Source of the DNA: Pseudodonghicola sp048268305
GTDB lineage: Bacteria; Pseudomonadota; Alphaproteobacteria; Rhodobacterales; Rhodobacteraceae
NCBI RefSeq assembly: GCF_048268305.1
Contig: NZ_JBLWVT010000009.1
Span: forward strand, 62,001-126,000
Reading direction: 5' to 3'
Length of the DNA: 64,000 nucleotides
Within the stretch, counting starts at the first letter, position 1. Each line of letters opens with the position of its first letter. The position numbers and the translations under genes were made by a program. This document shows, piece by piece, positions 35,675-43,878 of this stretch. The notes below the pieces were generated by a model, which had not been told where the DNA came from, made no database searches, and saw nothing but the letters and a program-made list of their open reading frames with translations.

Positions 35675-37154
35675 GCGCCTCGGCCAGATGCGGCCGGCGC
35701 ACCGCCTCTGACCCGTCGAGATCGGCAATGGTGCGCGCCACCCTGAGAATGCGGTGATAACCGCGGGCGGAGAAGCCGAAGCGTTCGGCGGCCTTGACCA
35801 GCAGGTCGCGCCCCTCGGCGTCGGGGGTGGCGATGTCTTCCAGCAGGCGGCCCTCGGCATCGGCGTTCTGCCGCGCGCCGGGGTGATCGTCAAAGCGCGC
35901 CGCCTGCACCGCACGGGCCTTGGCCACCCGTTCGGCGATGACCACGGACCGCTCGCCGTCGGCGGGCAGGTCGAGGTCGGTGAAGGCGACCGGCGGCACC
36001 TCCACCCGCAGATCGAACCGGTCCATCAGCGGCCCCGAGATCCGGCCGAGGTAGTCGGCGCCACATTGCGGCACCCGGGCGCAGGCGCGGGCCGGGTCGG
36101 AGAGATAGCCGCATTTGCAGGGGTTGGCGGCGGCCACCAGCAGGAAGCGGCAGGGATAGGTGACATGGGCATTGGCGCGGGCGATCATCACCTCGCCGGT
36201 CTCGATCGGCTGGCGCAGGGTTTCCAGCACGGTGCGGGAGAATTCGGGAAATTCGTCCATGAAGAGGACGCCATTATGCGCCAGACTGATCTCGCCCGGT
36301 CGGGCGCTGCGGCCGCCGCCGACGATCGCGGCCATCGAGGCGGTGTGATGCGGCTCGCGAAACGGCCGGGTCCGGCTGATGCCACCCTCTTCCAGCACGC
36401 CGCAGAGCGATTGGATCATCGAGGTCTCCAGCGCCTCGGCCGGGGAGAGCGGCGGCAGGAGGCCGGGCAGCCGGGCCGCCAGCATGGATTTTCCCGATCC
36501 GGGCGTGCCGACCAGCATCAGGTGATGGCGCCCGGCGGCGGCGATCTCCAGCGCGCGTTTGGCGCGTTCCTGGCCCTTGACCTCGCTCAGGTCGCGGTCG
36601 GGGGGCGCCGTGGTCACCTCGCCGGGGCTGGCGGGGGGGATCGCCGCCTGTCCGGTGGCGTGGCGGATCACCGCGCCCAGATCCTCGGCGCCGATCACCT
36701 GGCAATGGCCGACCCAGGCGGCCTCCGGCCCGCAGGGGGCGGGGCAGATCAGGCTGCGGTCCTCCTCTGCCGCGGTCATCGCCGCCGGCAGCGCGCCGGG
36801 AACGGCAATCAGCCGGCCATCGAGTGACAGCTCTCCCAGCGCCACGGCGGTTTCGGCGGCGTCATCGGGGATGATGCCGATCGCCGCCAGCAGCGCCACC
36901 GCGATCGGCAGGTCGAAATGGCTGCCCTCCTTCGGCAGATCGGCGGGAGAGAGGTTGACGGTGATCCGCTTGGCGGGCAGCGCGATGGAGAGCGCGCTCA
37001 GCGCGCTGCGCACCCGGTCGCGCGCCTCGGACACCGCCTTGTCGGGCAGGCCGACGATGGCAAAGCCCGGCAGGCCGGCGGTGACGGCGCATTGCACCTC
37101 GACCAGCCGAGCCTCGACCCCCTGGAAGGCGACGGTATAGGCGCGTGAGACCAT
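35640..37154 (-). CDS. comM: YifB/ComM family Mg-chelatase-like AAA+ ATPase
   Basis: This 504-residue protein has an N-terminal ChlI/Lon-S5-like domain (MVSRAYTVAFQGVEARLVEV), an AAA+ core with Walker A GTPGSGKSML (near 218) and Walker B GVLFMDEFPEF, and a Zn-type cysteine cluster in NPCKCGY...CARVPQC. ComM promotes branch migration during natural transformation in other bacteria. The ATG at 37154 is 7 bp after AGGA. It converges on and overlaps the hydrolase gene. Confidence 0.93.
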   Translation of the reverse strand: MVSRAYTVAFQGVEARLVEVQCAVTAGLPGFAIVGLPDKAVSEARDRVRSALSALSIALPAKRITVNLSPADLPKEGSHFDLPIAVALLAAIGIIPDDAAETAVALGELSLDGRLIAVPGALPAAMTAAEEDRSLICPAPCGPEAAWVGHCQVIGAEDLGAVIRHATGQAAIPPASPGEVTTAPPDRDLSEVKGQERAKRALEIAAAGRHHLMLVGTPGSGKSMLAARLPGLLPPLSPAEALETSMIQSLCGVLEEGGISRTRPFREPHHTASMAAIVGGGRSARPGEISLAHNGVLFMDEFPEFSRTVLETLRQPIETGEVMIARANAHVTYPCRFLLVAAANPCKCGYLSDPARACARVPQCGADYLGRISGPLMDRFDLRVEVPPVAFTDLDLPADGERSVVIAERVAKARAVQAARFDDHPGARQNADAEGRLLEDIATPDAEGRDLLVKAAERFGFSARGYHRILRVARTIADLDGSEAVRRPHLAEALSFRLTAQLPS

Positions 37155-37239
37155 GCGGGCATCCTGCGGTTGGGGGGTGATCCCTATCGCTAGCGGCAAG
37201 GTGGTTTAGGAAATGTTAACGGCACCGCGAGGGCGCCGT

Positions 37240-37272
37240 CGGCATTCGAGTATTTGGGCAGAGAAGAAGGTT
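37240..37272. repeat. Dispersed intergenic repeat, partial copy 2
   Basis: CGAGTATTTGGGCAGAGAAG (from 37247) matches the core of the copy near 45,925 (GTATTTGGaCcGAGAAGAAG). The GC-rich arm is degraded. It abuts the GST stop codon. Confidence 0.5.
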
Positions 37273-37958
37273 CAGGCCGGGATCGGCCAGTCGGTGGCGG
37301 GCAGATCGCAGCGGTAGGGTTCCGGATCGTAGGAGACCTTGAGCCCCTCGGCCCGCCAGGCGCGCACCGAAGCGTCGGACAGCAGCGCCAAGGCATAGGC
37401 GCGGGCCTCGTCGCTGACCGGCAGGTCATAGCCGATGATGCGGGCGGCGACCGGGGTGTAGAAGACATCCGCCAGGCTATAGGCGCCGAAGAGCCAGCCC
37501 TGGGTGGCGCCGGAGATGGCGCGGGCATGGGCCCAGAGGGTTTCCAGCCGGGCCAGATCGACGCGCACCGCCTCGGAGGGCTCAAACCCCTGGTAGACGC
37601 GCAAAAGCTGCATCGGACAGGCGCCGCGCAGCGCGGTGAAGCCGGTGACCATTTCGGCGGCGAGCCAGCGGGCGGTGGCGCGCTGGGCCGGATCGGCGGG
37701 CCAGAGGCCGAGGTCCGGGTGGCGTTCGGCGAGCGTCTCGGCGATGGCGAGGCTTTCGCCCACCACGGTGCCCTCAGGCGTGCGCAGCACCGGCACCAGA
37801 CGGGCGGGGGCCACTTCGGCCAGGTCCCGGGCCATGCTGCCCGAATAGAGGCCCACCATATGGAGGCGGCAGGGGAGGCCGAATTTCTCGAGCATCAGCC
37901 AGCCGCGCAGCGACCAGCTCGAATAGATCCGGTCGGCGATATAGAGATCATAGGTCAT
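37272..37958 (-). CDS. Glutathione S-transferase family protein
   Basis: This 228-residue protein has a thioredoxin-like N-terminal domain: YIADRIYSSWSLRGWLMLEK provides the catalytic Ser, LVPVLRTPEG the cis-Pro and VGESLAIAE the glutamyl-binding Glu-Ser pair. An all-helical C-terminal domain follows. The SSWS motif resembles zeta/maleylacetoacetate isomerase-like members, but the substrate is uncertain. It lies between comM and the histidine phosphatase on the minus strand. Confidence 0.85.
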   Translation of the reverse strand: MTYDLYIADRIYSSWSLRGWLMLEKFGLPCRLHMVGLYSGSMARDLAEVAPARLVPVLRTPEGTVVGESLAIAETLAERHPDLGLWPADPAQRATARWLAAEMVTGFTALRGACPMQLLRVYQGFEPSEAVRVDLARLETLWAHARAISGATQGWLFGAYSLADVFYTPVAARIIGYDLPVSDEARAYALALLSDASVRAWRAEGLKVSYDPEPYRCDLPATDWPIPA

Positions 37959-38018
37959 GGGGCGGAGCCTAGACCGGCGCCAGCCCAGAGGGGAAACGAC
38001 ATTTCGTGACGACCCGCG

Positions 38019-38597
38019 TCACGGGCAGTGATTGATCCGGCCCAGCCGCCAACCCGTGCCGTCGTGCAGGAGTTCGGTGAGCGAGAGGTTGTCGATCTTC
38101 TGGCCGAAGGCCTGGGCGGGGGGGATGGCGCGGGCGCGCTGGTACTGGCTGAGGATCAGGCCGAAATGCGCCACCACCACCAGATCGGCGCCGGGGTGGC
38201 GGGCGATCAGCGCGTCGATGGCGGCATCGGCACGGGCGCGCAGATCGTTCCAGCTTTCACCCCGGGGCGGGCGGATATCGCCGGGGGTTTCCCAGAAGGC
38301 GCGGAGGCGGTCGGGGTCTTCCGCCTCGACCTCCTTGAAGCGGCGCAGCTCCCAGGCGCCGAAATTCATTTCGCGCAGGCGGGGATCGTGTGGCAGCCGC
38401 GGGCGGGCGCCCTGGATCGCGTCGGCGGTGGCGACCGCGCGGGAGAGGTCGGAGGAGATCACCGTCGCATCGCCGGGCAGGGCGGCGGAGAGGCGGGCGA
38501 GCGCCGGGGTATCGGAAAGATCGGCAGGCAGGTCTGACCAGCCGACCATGGATTTCGCATGGGTCGGCCCATGGCGGATCAGCAGCAGGCGGGTCAT
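38019..38597 (-). CDS. cobC: Histidine phosphatase, probable alpha-ribazole phosphatase
   Basis: This 192-residue branch-1 histidine phosphatase has the catalytic RHGPTHAK (His9) and a second His in VVVAHFGLI, with the Glu donor in LREMNFGAWE. Its ATG overlaps the cobU stop, so it probably removes the phosphate from alpha-ribazole phosphate during nucleotide-loop assembly of cobalamin. The enzymatic class is clear; the CobC role is inferred from the coupling. Phosphoglycerate-mutase-like housekeeping phosphatases are the alternative. Confidence 0.8.
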   Translation of the reverse strand: MTRLLLIRHGPTHAKSMVGWSDLPADLSDTPALARLSAALPGDATVISSDLSRAVATADAIQGARPRLPHDPRLREMNFGAWELRRFKEVEAEDPDRLRAFWETPGDIRPPRGESWNDLRARADAAIDALIARHPGADLVVVAHFGLILSQYQRARAIPPAQAFGQKIDNLSLTELLHDGTGWRLGRINHCP

Positions 38598-39115
38598 GGC
38601 AATTGTCCCTTCAGCACCAGGGGCAGCCCGGCCACCACCTGCACCGCCAGGTCGGCCTCGCGCGCCAGGGCGATGTTCAGCCGGCCCTGCGCCTCGCGGA
38701 AGCGGCGGCTCATCGGATCGGCCGGCACGATGCCCTGGCCCACTTCGTTCGACACCACGATGACCGGCGCGCGGCAGGCGGTCAGCGCGGCGATCAGCAG
38801 GCTCTGGCGGTCTTCCAGATCGCGTTCGGCCATCATCTGATTGCCGAGCCAGAGGGTCGCGCAGTCGAAGAGGCACACGCAATCGTGATTGAATCGGGCC
38901 AGCACGGGTTCGACATCGAGTGGCGCCTCGTGGGTGGTCCAATCGGCGCCGCGCCGTGCCCTATGTCGTTTGATTTTCTCGCTCATTTCCCCGTCGAGAG
39001 CCTCCGAGGTGGCCAGATAATGCTTTGCCAGGCCGCAGCTTTCGGCCAGCGCTTCGGCGAATTCCGATTTGCCGGAGGCGGCGCCCCCGAGTATGAATGT
39101 GAGTCCGGGAAACAT
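38594..39115 (-). CDS. cobU: Adenosylcobinamide kinase/guanylyltransferase
   Basis: This 173-residue protein phosphorylates adenosylcobinamide and transfers GMP to it. The P-loop is GGAASGKSEFAEALAES (near residue 8), KRHRARRGADWTTHEAP holds the guanylylated His, and DCATLWLGN plus VSNEVGQGIVP are family blocks. The ATG at 39115 gives the compact N-terminus. It is divergent from rpoH across 103 bp. It may supply the B12 used by Ecm. Confidence 0.94.
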   Translation of the reverse strand: MFPGLTFILGGAASGKSEFAEALAESCGLAKHYLATSEALDGEMSEKIKRHRARRGADWTTHEAPLDVEPVLARFNHDCVCLFDCATLWLGNQMMAERDLEDRQSLLIAALTACRAPVIVVSNEVGQGIVPADPMSRRFREAQGRLNIALAREADLAVQVVAGLPLVLKGQLP

Positions 39116-39218
39116 GTTTTTTCCTCGTATCCGCCCTCTCGCGCCCCGGGCAGGGGTAGCAGGATTGGGGCCCAAGACAAGATGCGCCGCCACAGACCGG
39201 AAAGGGAAGGGGGACGAC

Positions 39219-40097
39219 ATGGCACTTGATCTGAGCGAAAACACCGCGATGTCCCGCCAGGCCAGAAAGGCCGAGCTTCTGGATGCCGAAACCGAACTGG
39301 CGCTGGCCCGCGCCTGGCGCGATCAGCGCGACGAGGCCGCGCTGCATCGTCTGATCACCGCCTATATGCGGCTGGCGATCTCGATGGCGTCGAAATACCG
39401 CCGTTACGGCGCGTCGATGAACGATCTGATTCAAGAGGCCGGGCTGGGCCTGATGAAGGCCGCTGACAAGTTCGACCCCGACCGCGGCGTGCGGTTCTCG
39501 ACCTATGCTGTCTGGTGGATCAAGGCCTCGATCCAGGATTACGTGATGCGCAACTGGTCGATGGTGCGCACCGGGTCGACCTCGTCGCAGAAGTCGCTGT
39601 TCTTCAACATGCGCCGCGTGCAGGCCAAGCTGGAGCGTGAGGCCAGCGCCGAGGGCGCGGTGCTGGACCGGCATCAGCTGCACCAGATGATCGCCACCGA
39701 AATCGGCGTGCCGCTCAGGGATGTCGAGATGATGGACGGCCGGCTGGCCGGCAGCGATTTCTCGCTCAACGCGGTACAGACTGCGGATGAGGATGGGCGC
39801 GAATGGATCGACACGCTTGAGGATGACAGCGCCCAGAGCGCCGAGATCGTCGAGGAAAGCCACGATACCGAGCAGCTGCGCCAATGGCTCTTGCAGGCGA
39901 TGAAGACGCTGAAACCGCGCGAACAGTTCATCATCCGCGAACGCAAGCTGCGCGAGCCGCCGCGCACTCTGGAAAGCCTGGGTGAGGAACTGGGGTTGTC
40001 GAAGGAGCGGGTGCGACAGCTCGAGGCCGCGGCCTTTCAGAAGATGCGCAAGAGCCTTGAGGCGCAGTCGGAAGAGGTGCAGAACTTCCTGCTATGA
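39219..40097 (+). CDS. rpoH: RNA polymerase sigma-32 factor, RpoHII type
   Basis: This 292-residue sigma factor has region 2 (LRLAISMASKYRRYGASMNDL through FSTYAVWWIKASIQDYVM) and region 4 (ESLGEELGLSKERVRQLEAAA). The RpoH box is present as QKSLFFNMRR. The sequence departs from the classic RpoHI N-terminus and resembles the second RpoH of Rhodobacter, which serves photooxidative and oxidative stress. That subtype call is from memory of the family. The ATG at 39219 follows AAGGGGGA. It is coupled to chaN by ATGA overlap. Confidence 0.9.
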   Translation: MALDLSENTAMSRQARKAELLDAETELALARAWRDQRDEAALHRLITAYMRLAISMASKYRRYGASMNDLIQEAGLGLMKAADKFDPDRGVRFSTYAVWWIKASIQDYVMRNWSMVRTGSTSSQKSLFFNMRRVQAKLEREASAEGAVLDRHQLHQMIATEIGVPLRDVEMMDGRLAGSDFSLNAVQTADEDGREWIDTLEDDSAQSAEIVEESHDTEQLRQWLLQAMKTLKPREQFIIRERKLREPPRTLESLGEELGLSKERVRQLEAAAFQKMRKSLEAQSEEVQNFLL

Positions 40098-40915
40098 GGA
40101 AGCTGCTGGGGGCCTTCGCCCTGATCCTGTCGGCCGCCCCGCTGTGGGCGGCCCCCCTGTCTGACCAGATGCCGGCGGAGGCCCTTGCGGCGATGCGCGC
40201 CGCCGATGTGGTGTTTCTGGGCGAGCTGCACGACAATCCGGCGCATCACCTGATCCAGGCCGAGGCGCTGGCGGCGATCGCCCCCAAGGCGGTGGTCTGG
40301 GAGATGATGACCGAGGCGACGGCGGCGCGGCTGACGCCCGAGGCTGTCGACAGCCCCGAGAGGTTGGAGCGGCTGACTGGCTGGGCCGACAGCGGCTGGC
40401 CGCCCTTGGCTGACTATATGCCGGTGTTCCGGGCGGCCCGCGACGCCCGCCAATACGGTGCCCTGATCCCGCGCGAGGCATTGGGGCAGGTGATCGCCGA
40501 GGGCGTCGTTGCCGCCTTCGGGGCCGAGGCGGGGCGCTATGGTCTGGACCAGCCCTTGCCGGTGACGGAACAGGCCGCGCGCGAGGCCGACCAGCAGGCG
40601 GCCCATTGCGGTGCCATGCCGGCCGACAAGCTGGGTCTGATGGTCGATATCCAGCGGCTGCGCGATGCCGCCCTGGCGCGCGCCGCGCTGCTGGCGCTGA
40701 TCGAAACCGGCGGTCCGGTGGTGGTGATCACCGGCGACGGCCATGCCCGGCGCGATCGCGGCGCGCCGCTTTACCTGCTGCGCGCGGCGCCCGAGACAAG
40801 GGTCTTCGCGCTGGGCCAGGCCGAGGCCGGGCGGATCGACGGAGCCTTCGACGCGGTGGTGGACAGCCCCGCCGTCGACCGGCCCGATCCCTGCGCCGGC
40901 TTCACCAAACCCTGA
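40094..40915 (+). CDS. ChaN-like haem-binding protein
   Basis: This 273-residue exported protein has a signal peptide (LLGAFALILSAAPLWAAP) and the ChaN motif VVFLGELHDNPAHHLIQAEAL near residue 40 (quoted in part), whose Glu and His residues form the family's active surface. ITGDGHARRDRGAP further on is also conserved. ChaN-type proteins bind haem and are related to Tiki-like enzymes. There is no lipobox, so it is probably periplasmic. Its ATG overlaps the rpoH stop, suggesting that it may be stress-induced. Confidence 0.83.
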   Translation: MRKLLGAFALILSAAPLWAAPLSDQMPAEALAAMRAADVVFLGELHDNPAHHLIQAEALAAIAPKAVVWEMMTEATAARLTPEAVDSPERLERLTGWADSGWPPLADYMPVFRAARDARQYGALIPREALGQVIAEGVVAAFGAEAGRYGLDQPLPVTEQAAREADQQAAHCGAMPADKLGLMVDIQRLRDAALARAALLALIETGGPVVVITGDGHARRDRGAPLYLLRAAPETRVFALGQAEAGRIDGAFDAVVDSPAVDRPDPCAGFTKP

Positions 40916-41009
40916 TCGCGGCATTCTCCGCTGGCACTCGGCCTGCGGCTTGCCTAGGGTCCGGGCAAGGGCCGGGACTCGTCTCGGCGATGAGGAGGGT
41001 TGAGGGAAG

Positions 41010-42206
41010 ATGCTGACCGGAAAGCGCATTTTGCTGATCGTCGGAGGCGGAATCGCCGCCTTCAAATCGCTGGATCTGATCCGCCGCCTGCGCGAACGCA
41101 GGGCCGAGGTGGTGCCGGTGCTGACCTCGGCCGGGGCGGAATTCGTGACGCCGCTGTCCCTGGCGGCCCTGGCCGGGCACAAGGTCTATCAGGAGCTCTT
41201 CGACCTGACCGAAGAGGCCGAGATGGGGCATATCCAGCTCTCGCGCAGCGCCGATCTGATCGTGGTGGCGCCGGCCACCGCCGATCTGATGGCCAAGATG
41301 GCCAACGGGTTGGCGAATGATCTGGCCTCGACCCTGCTGTTGGCCACCGACACGCCGGTGCTGCTGGCGCCGGCGATGAACGTGCGGATGTGGGATCACC
41401 CCGCGACCCGGCGCAATGCGGCGCAGCTCAAGGCGGATGGCATCGGTTTCGTCGGACCCAATGATGGCTCCATGGCCTGTGGCGAATTCGGACCCGGGCG
41501 GATGGCCGAGCCGATGGAGATCGTCGCCGCCATCGAGGCGCGCTTTCGCGAGGGGCCGCTCACGGGCAAGCGTATCCTGGTGACCTCCGGCCCCACCCAT
41601 GAACCGATCGACCCGGTACGCTATATCGCCAACCGCTCCTCGGGCGCGCAGGGCACCGCGATTGCCGCGGCGCTGGTTGGTCTTGGCGCCCATGTGGTCT
41701 TTGTCACCGGCCCGGCTGATGTGTCCCCGCCCGATGGGGTGGAGCTGATCCGGGTCGAAACCGCGCAGCAGATGCTGGCGGCGGTGCAGGCGGCCTTGCC
41801 CGCCGATGCCGGCATCTTCGTCGCCGCCGTCGCCGACTGGCGGGTGGCGAGCGCCTCGGACAAGAAGCTGAAGAAAAGCCGCGACGGCCTGCCGGTGCTC
41901 GAATTCGCCGAGAACCCGGATATCCTCAAGACCGTGTCGCGTCTGACCGAAGGCCGCCCCGGGTTGGTGGTGGGCTTCGCGGCCGAGACCGACAACGTGC
42001 TGGAACACGCCACCGCCAAGCGGGCGCGCAAGGGCTGTGACTGGATCGTCGCCAATGACGTGAGCCATGCGACCGGCATCATGGGCGGCAGTGAGAATGC
42101 CGTTACCCTGATCACCGATGAAGGGGCCGAGGGCTGGCCGCGCATGGGCAAGGACGAGGTGGCCCTGCGCCTGGCCCATCGCATTGCCGAGGCGCTGGCC
42201 GAGTGA
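41010..42206 (+). CDS. coaBC: Bifunctional phosphopantothenoylcysteine synthetase/decarboxylase
   Basis: This 398-residue fusion makes 4'-phosphopantetheine for coenzyme A. The FMN decarboxylase half (1-185) has GHIQLSRSADLIVVAPATAD with the active His, PAMNVRMW and the substrate-clamp ACGEFGPGRMAEP. The synthetase half has TSGPTHEPIDPVRYIANRSS and FVAAVADW...NDVS. GAGGGAAG precedes the ATG. dut follows 15 bp on, a widespread pairing. Confidence 0.96.
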   Translation: MLTGKRILLIVGGGIAAFKSLDLIRRLRERRAEVVPVLTSAGAEFVTPLSLAALAGHKVYQELFDLTEEAEMGHIQLSRSADLIVVAPATADLMAKMANGLANDLASTLLLATDTPVLLAPAMNVRMWDHPATRRNAAQLKADGIGFVGPNDGSMACGEFGPGRMAEPMEIVAAIEARFREGPLTGKRILVTSGPTHEPIDPVRYIANRSSGAQGTAIAAALVGLGAHVVFVTGPADVSPPDGVELIRVETAQQMLAAVQAALPADAGIFVAAVADWRVASASDKKLKKSRDGLPVLEFAENPDILKTVSRLTEGRPGLVVGFAAETDNVLEHATAKRARKGCDWIVANDVSHATGIMGGSENAVTLITDEGAEGWPRMGKDEVALRLAHRIAEALAE

Positions 42207-42221
42207 GAGAAAGGACAGAAC

Positions 42222-42677
42222 ATGGTTGCCATCCGACTGATCTATGATGAGGGCGCCGACCGGGAGGTGCCGCTGCCGGCCTATGAGACCGAAGGCTCTG
42301 CCGGGGCCGATCTGCGCGCCAATTTTCCCGACAGGGGAGAGGTGGTGCTGGCGCCGGCCGCCCGGGCGCTGATCCCCACCGGCCTCAGGATCGAGATCCC
42401 CAATGGCTATGAGGTGCAGGTGCGGCCGCGCTCTGGCCTGGCGCTGATGCATGGGATCACCCTGCCGAACGCGCCGGGCACCATCGACAGCGATTATCGC
42501 GGTCCCTTGGGTGTCATCATCATGAATGCGGGGAGCGAGGCTTTCACCATTTCCCATGGTGACCGCATCGCCCAGATGGTGGTGGCCCCGGTGGTGCAGG
42601 CCCGGTTCGAATTGGCCGAGGCGCTGAGCGAGACCGATCGCGGCGCCGGTGGCTTCGGGTCGACCGGACGGCGCTGA
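42222..42677 (+). CDS. dut: Deoxyuridine 5'-triphosphate nucleotidohydrolase
   Basis: This 151-residue dUTPase has all five motifs: AGADLRAN, RPRSGLAL, GTIDSDYRGPLGVIIMN, GDRIAQMVVAP and the C-terminal GAGGFGSTGR arm that closes over the substrate. It keeps uracil out of DNA and supplies dUMP. Its stop overlaps the next start (TGATG). Confidence 0.97.
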   Translation: MVAIRLIYDEGADREVPLPAYETEGSAGADLRANFPDRGEVVLAPAARALIPTGLRIEIPNGYEVQVRPRSGLALMHGITLPNAPGTIDSDYRGPLGVIIMNAGSEAFTISHGDRIAQMVVAPVVQARFELAEALSETDRGAGGFGSTGRR

Positions 42678-43732
42678 TGCTGCTGGTTCTGGCGCTGGGC
42701 GCGGCGATCTGGGCACTTGGCTGGGCGCTGCGCCTGCCGCAGCGGCTGCGCTGGGCTGGGATCGCGGTGCTTTACGGTGCCGTGCTGGGGTTGCATCTGA
42801 CCCTGCCGGGCGGCCACCCCCTGCGGCAGGCCACCGGCGAGAGCGCCGCGCTCTGGCTGATCCTGGGTGGTGTGGCATTGGTCGGGCTGCTCTATGCCGG
42901 GGCGGTGGCGGCGCTGAAGCGGCGGGCGAAGAAGATGGCTCCGCCGCCGGCGCCGGCCAAACCCGCCGGTAGCTTTTCCGATGCCGAACTGACCCGTTAC
43001 GCCCGCCATATCGTGCTGCGCGAATTGGGCGGGCCAGGGCAGAAGCGGCTGAAGAACGCCCGCGTTCTGGTGATCGGCGCCGGCGGCCTGGGCTCGCCTG
43101 CGCTGATGTATCTGGCCGCCGCCGGAGTGGGGACCATCGGGGTGATCGACGGTGATACCGTCGATGCCTCGAACCTGCAGCGCCAGATCATCCATGCCGA
43201 GGCGCGGGTGGGCATGCCCAAGGTCTTCTCGGCCCAGGCCGCGCTCGAGGCGCTGAACCCGCACGTGACCATTCGCCCCTACAATCGCCGGCTGGACCAG
43301 GACTCGGCGGGCAAGATTTTCGCCGACTACGATCTGATCCTCGACGGCACCGACAATTTCGAGACCCGCTATCTTGCCAACCGGACCGCCGTGGCGCTGC
43401 GTCGGCCGCTGATCTCTGGCGCCTTGGCGCAATGGGAAGGACAGGTGAGCGTCTTCGATCCCGCCCATGGCGCGCCCTGTTATCAATGCATCTTTCCGGA
43501 GGCCCCGGCCGAGGGGCTGGCGCCCTCCTGTGCCGAGGCCGGCGTGGTCGCGGCCCTGCCCGGGGTGATCGGCGCCATGATGGCGATGGAGGCGATCAAG
43601 GTCATCGCCGACAGCGGCGAGCCGCTCCGGGGGGCAATGCTGATCTATGACGGGCTCTATGCCGAAACCCGCAAGATCCGGCTGAAACCGCGCCCCGATT
43701 GCCCGATCTGCGGCGGCCTGCATCAAGCCTGA
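42677..43732 (+). CDS. moeB: MoeB/ThiF-type adenylyltransferase with N-terminal membrane segment
   Basis: The 351-residue protein has a canonical E1-like domain from about residue 100: RYARHIVLRELGGPGQ, the ATP site VIGAGGLGSPALMYLAAAGV, DGDTVDASNLQRQIIH and zinc pairs CYQC and CPIC. It activates the C-terminus of MoaD- or ThiS-like proteins. Unusually, residues 1-85 form about three hydrophobic helices ending in KRRAKK, so the enzyme is predicted to be membrane-tethered. No rhodanese domain follows. The start overlaps the dut stop. Confidence 0.88.
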   Translation: MLLVLALGAAIWALGWALRLPQRLRWAGIAVLYGAVLGLHLTLPGGHPLRQATGESAALWLILGGVALVGLLYAGAVAALKRRAKKMAPPPAPAKPAGSFSDAELTRYARHIVLRELGGPGQKRLKNARVLVIGAGGLGSPALMYLAAAGVGTIGVIDGDTVDASNLQRQIIHAEARVGMPKVFSAQAALEALNPHVTIRPYNRRLDQDSAGKIFADYDLILDGTDNFETRYLANRTAVALRRPLISGALAQWEGQVSVFDPAHGAPCYQCIFPEAPAEGLAPSCAEAGVVAALPGVIGAMMAMEAIKVIADSGEPLRGAMLIYDGLYAETRKIRLKPRPDCPICGGLHQA

Positions 43733-43735
43733 GCG

Positions 43736-43812
43736 AAGAGTTTGCCCCGCCTGCGGCGGCGCAAGCCTCCGGCGGGGATATTTGAAGCTAGAAAAAGCCG
43801 CAAGGTAGCGCG
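43736..43812. repeat. Dispersed intergenic repeat, copy 3
   Basis: A GC-rich arm, GCCCCGCCTGCGGCGGCGC then GCCTCCGGCGGGG, leads to the core GGGATATTTGAAGCTAGA and AAAAAGCCG (43775-43800). It sits 4 bp after the moeB stop and may fold as a transcript-end hairpin. Confidence 0.75.
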
Positions 43813-43878
43813 GCGCGGTCGGGGCCTCTGGACCAAGGCGGGCGGCGCCCCTAGCTTGTGCGGCAAAGGAGATACCCG

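Noticed and set aside
40902..42878. 658-codon frame antisense to coaBC and dut
   Set aside because: Artefact of GC-rich coding on the plus strand; both sense genes have complete motifs.
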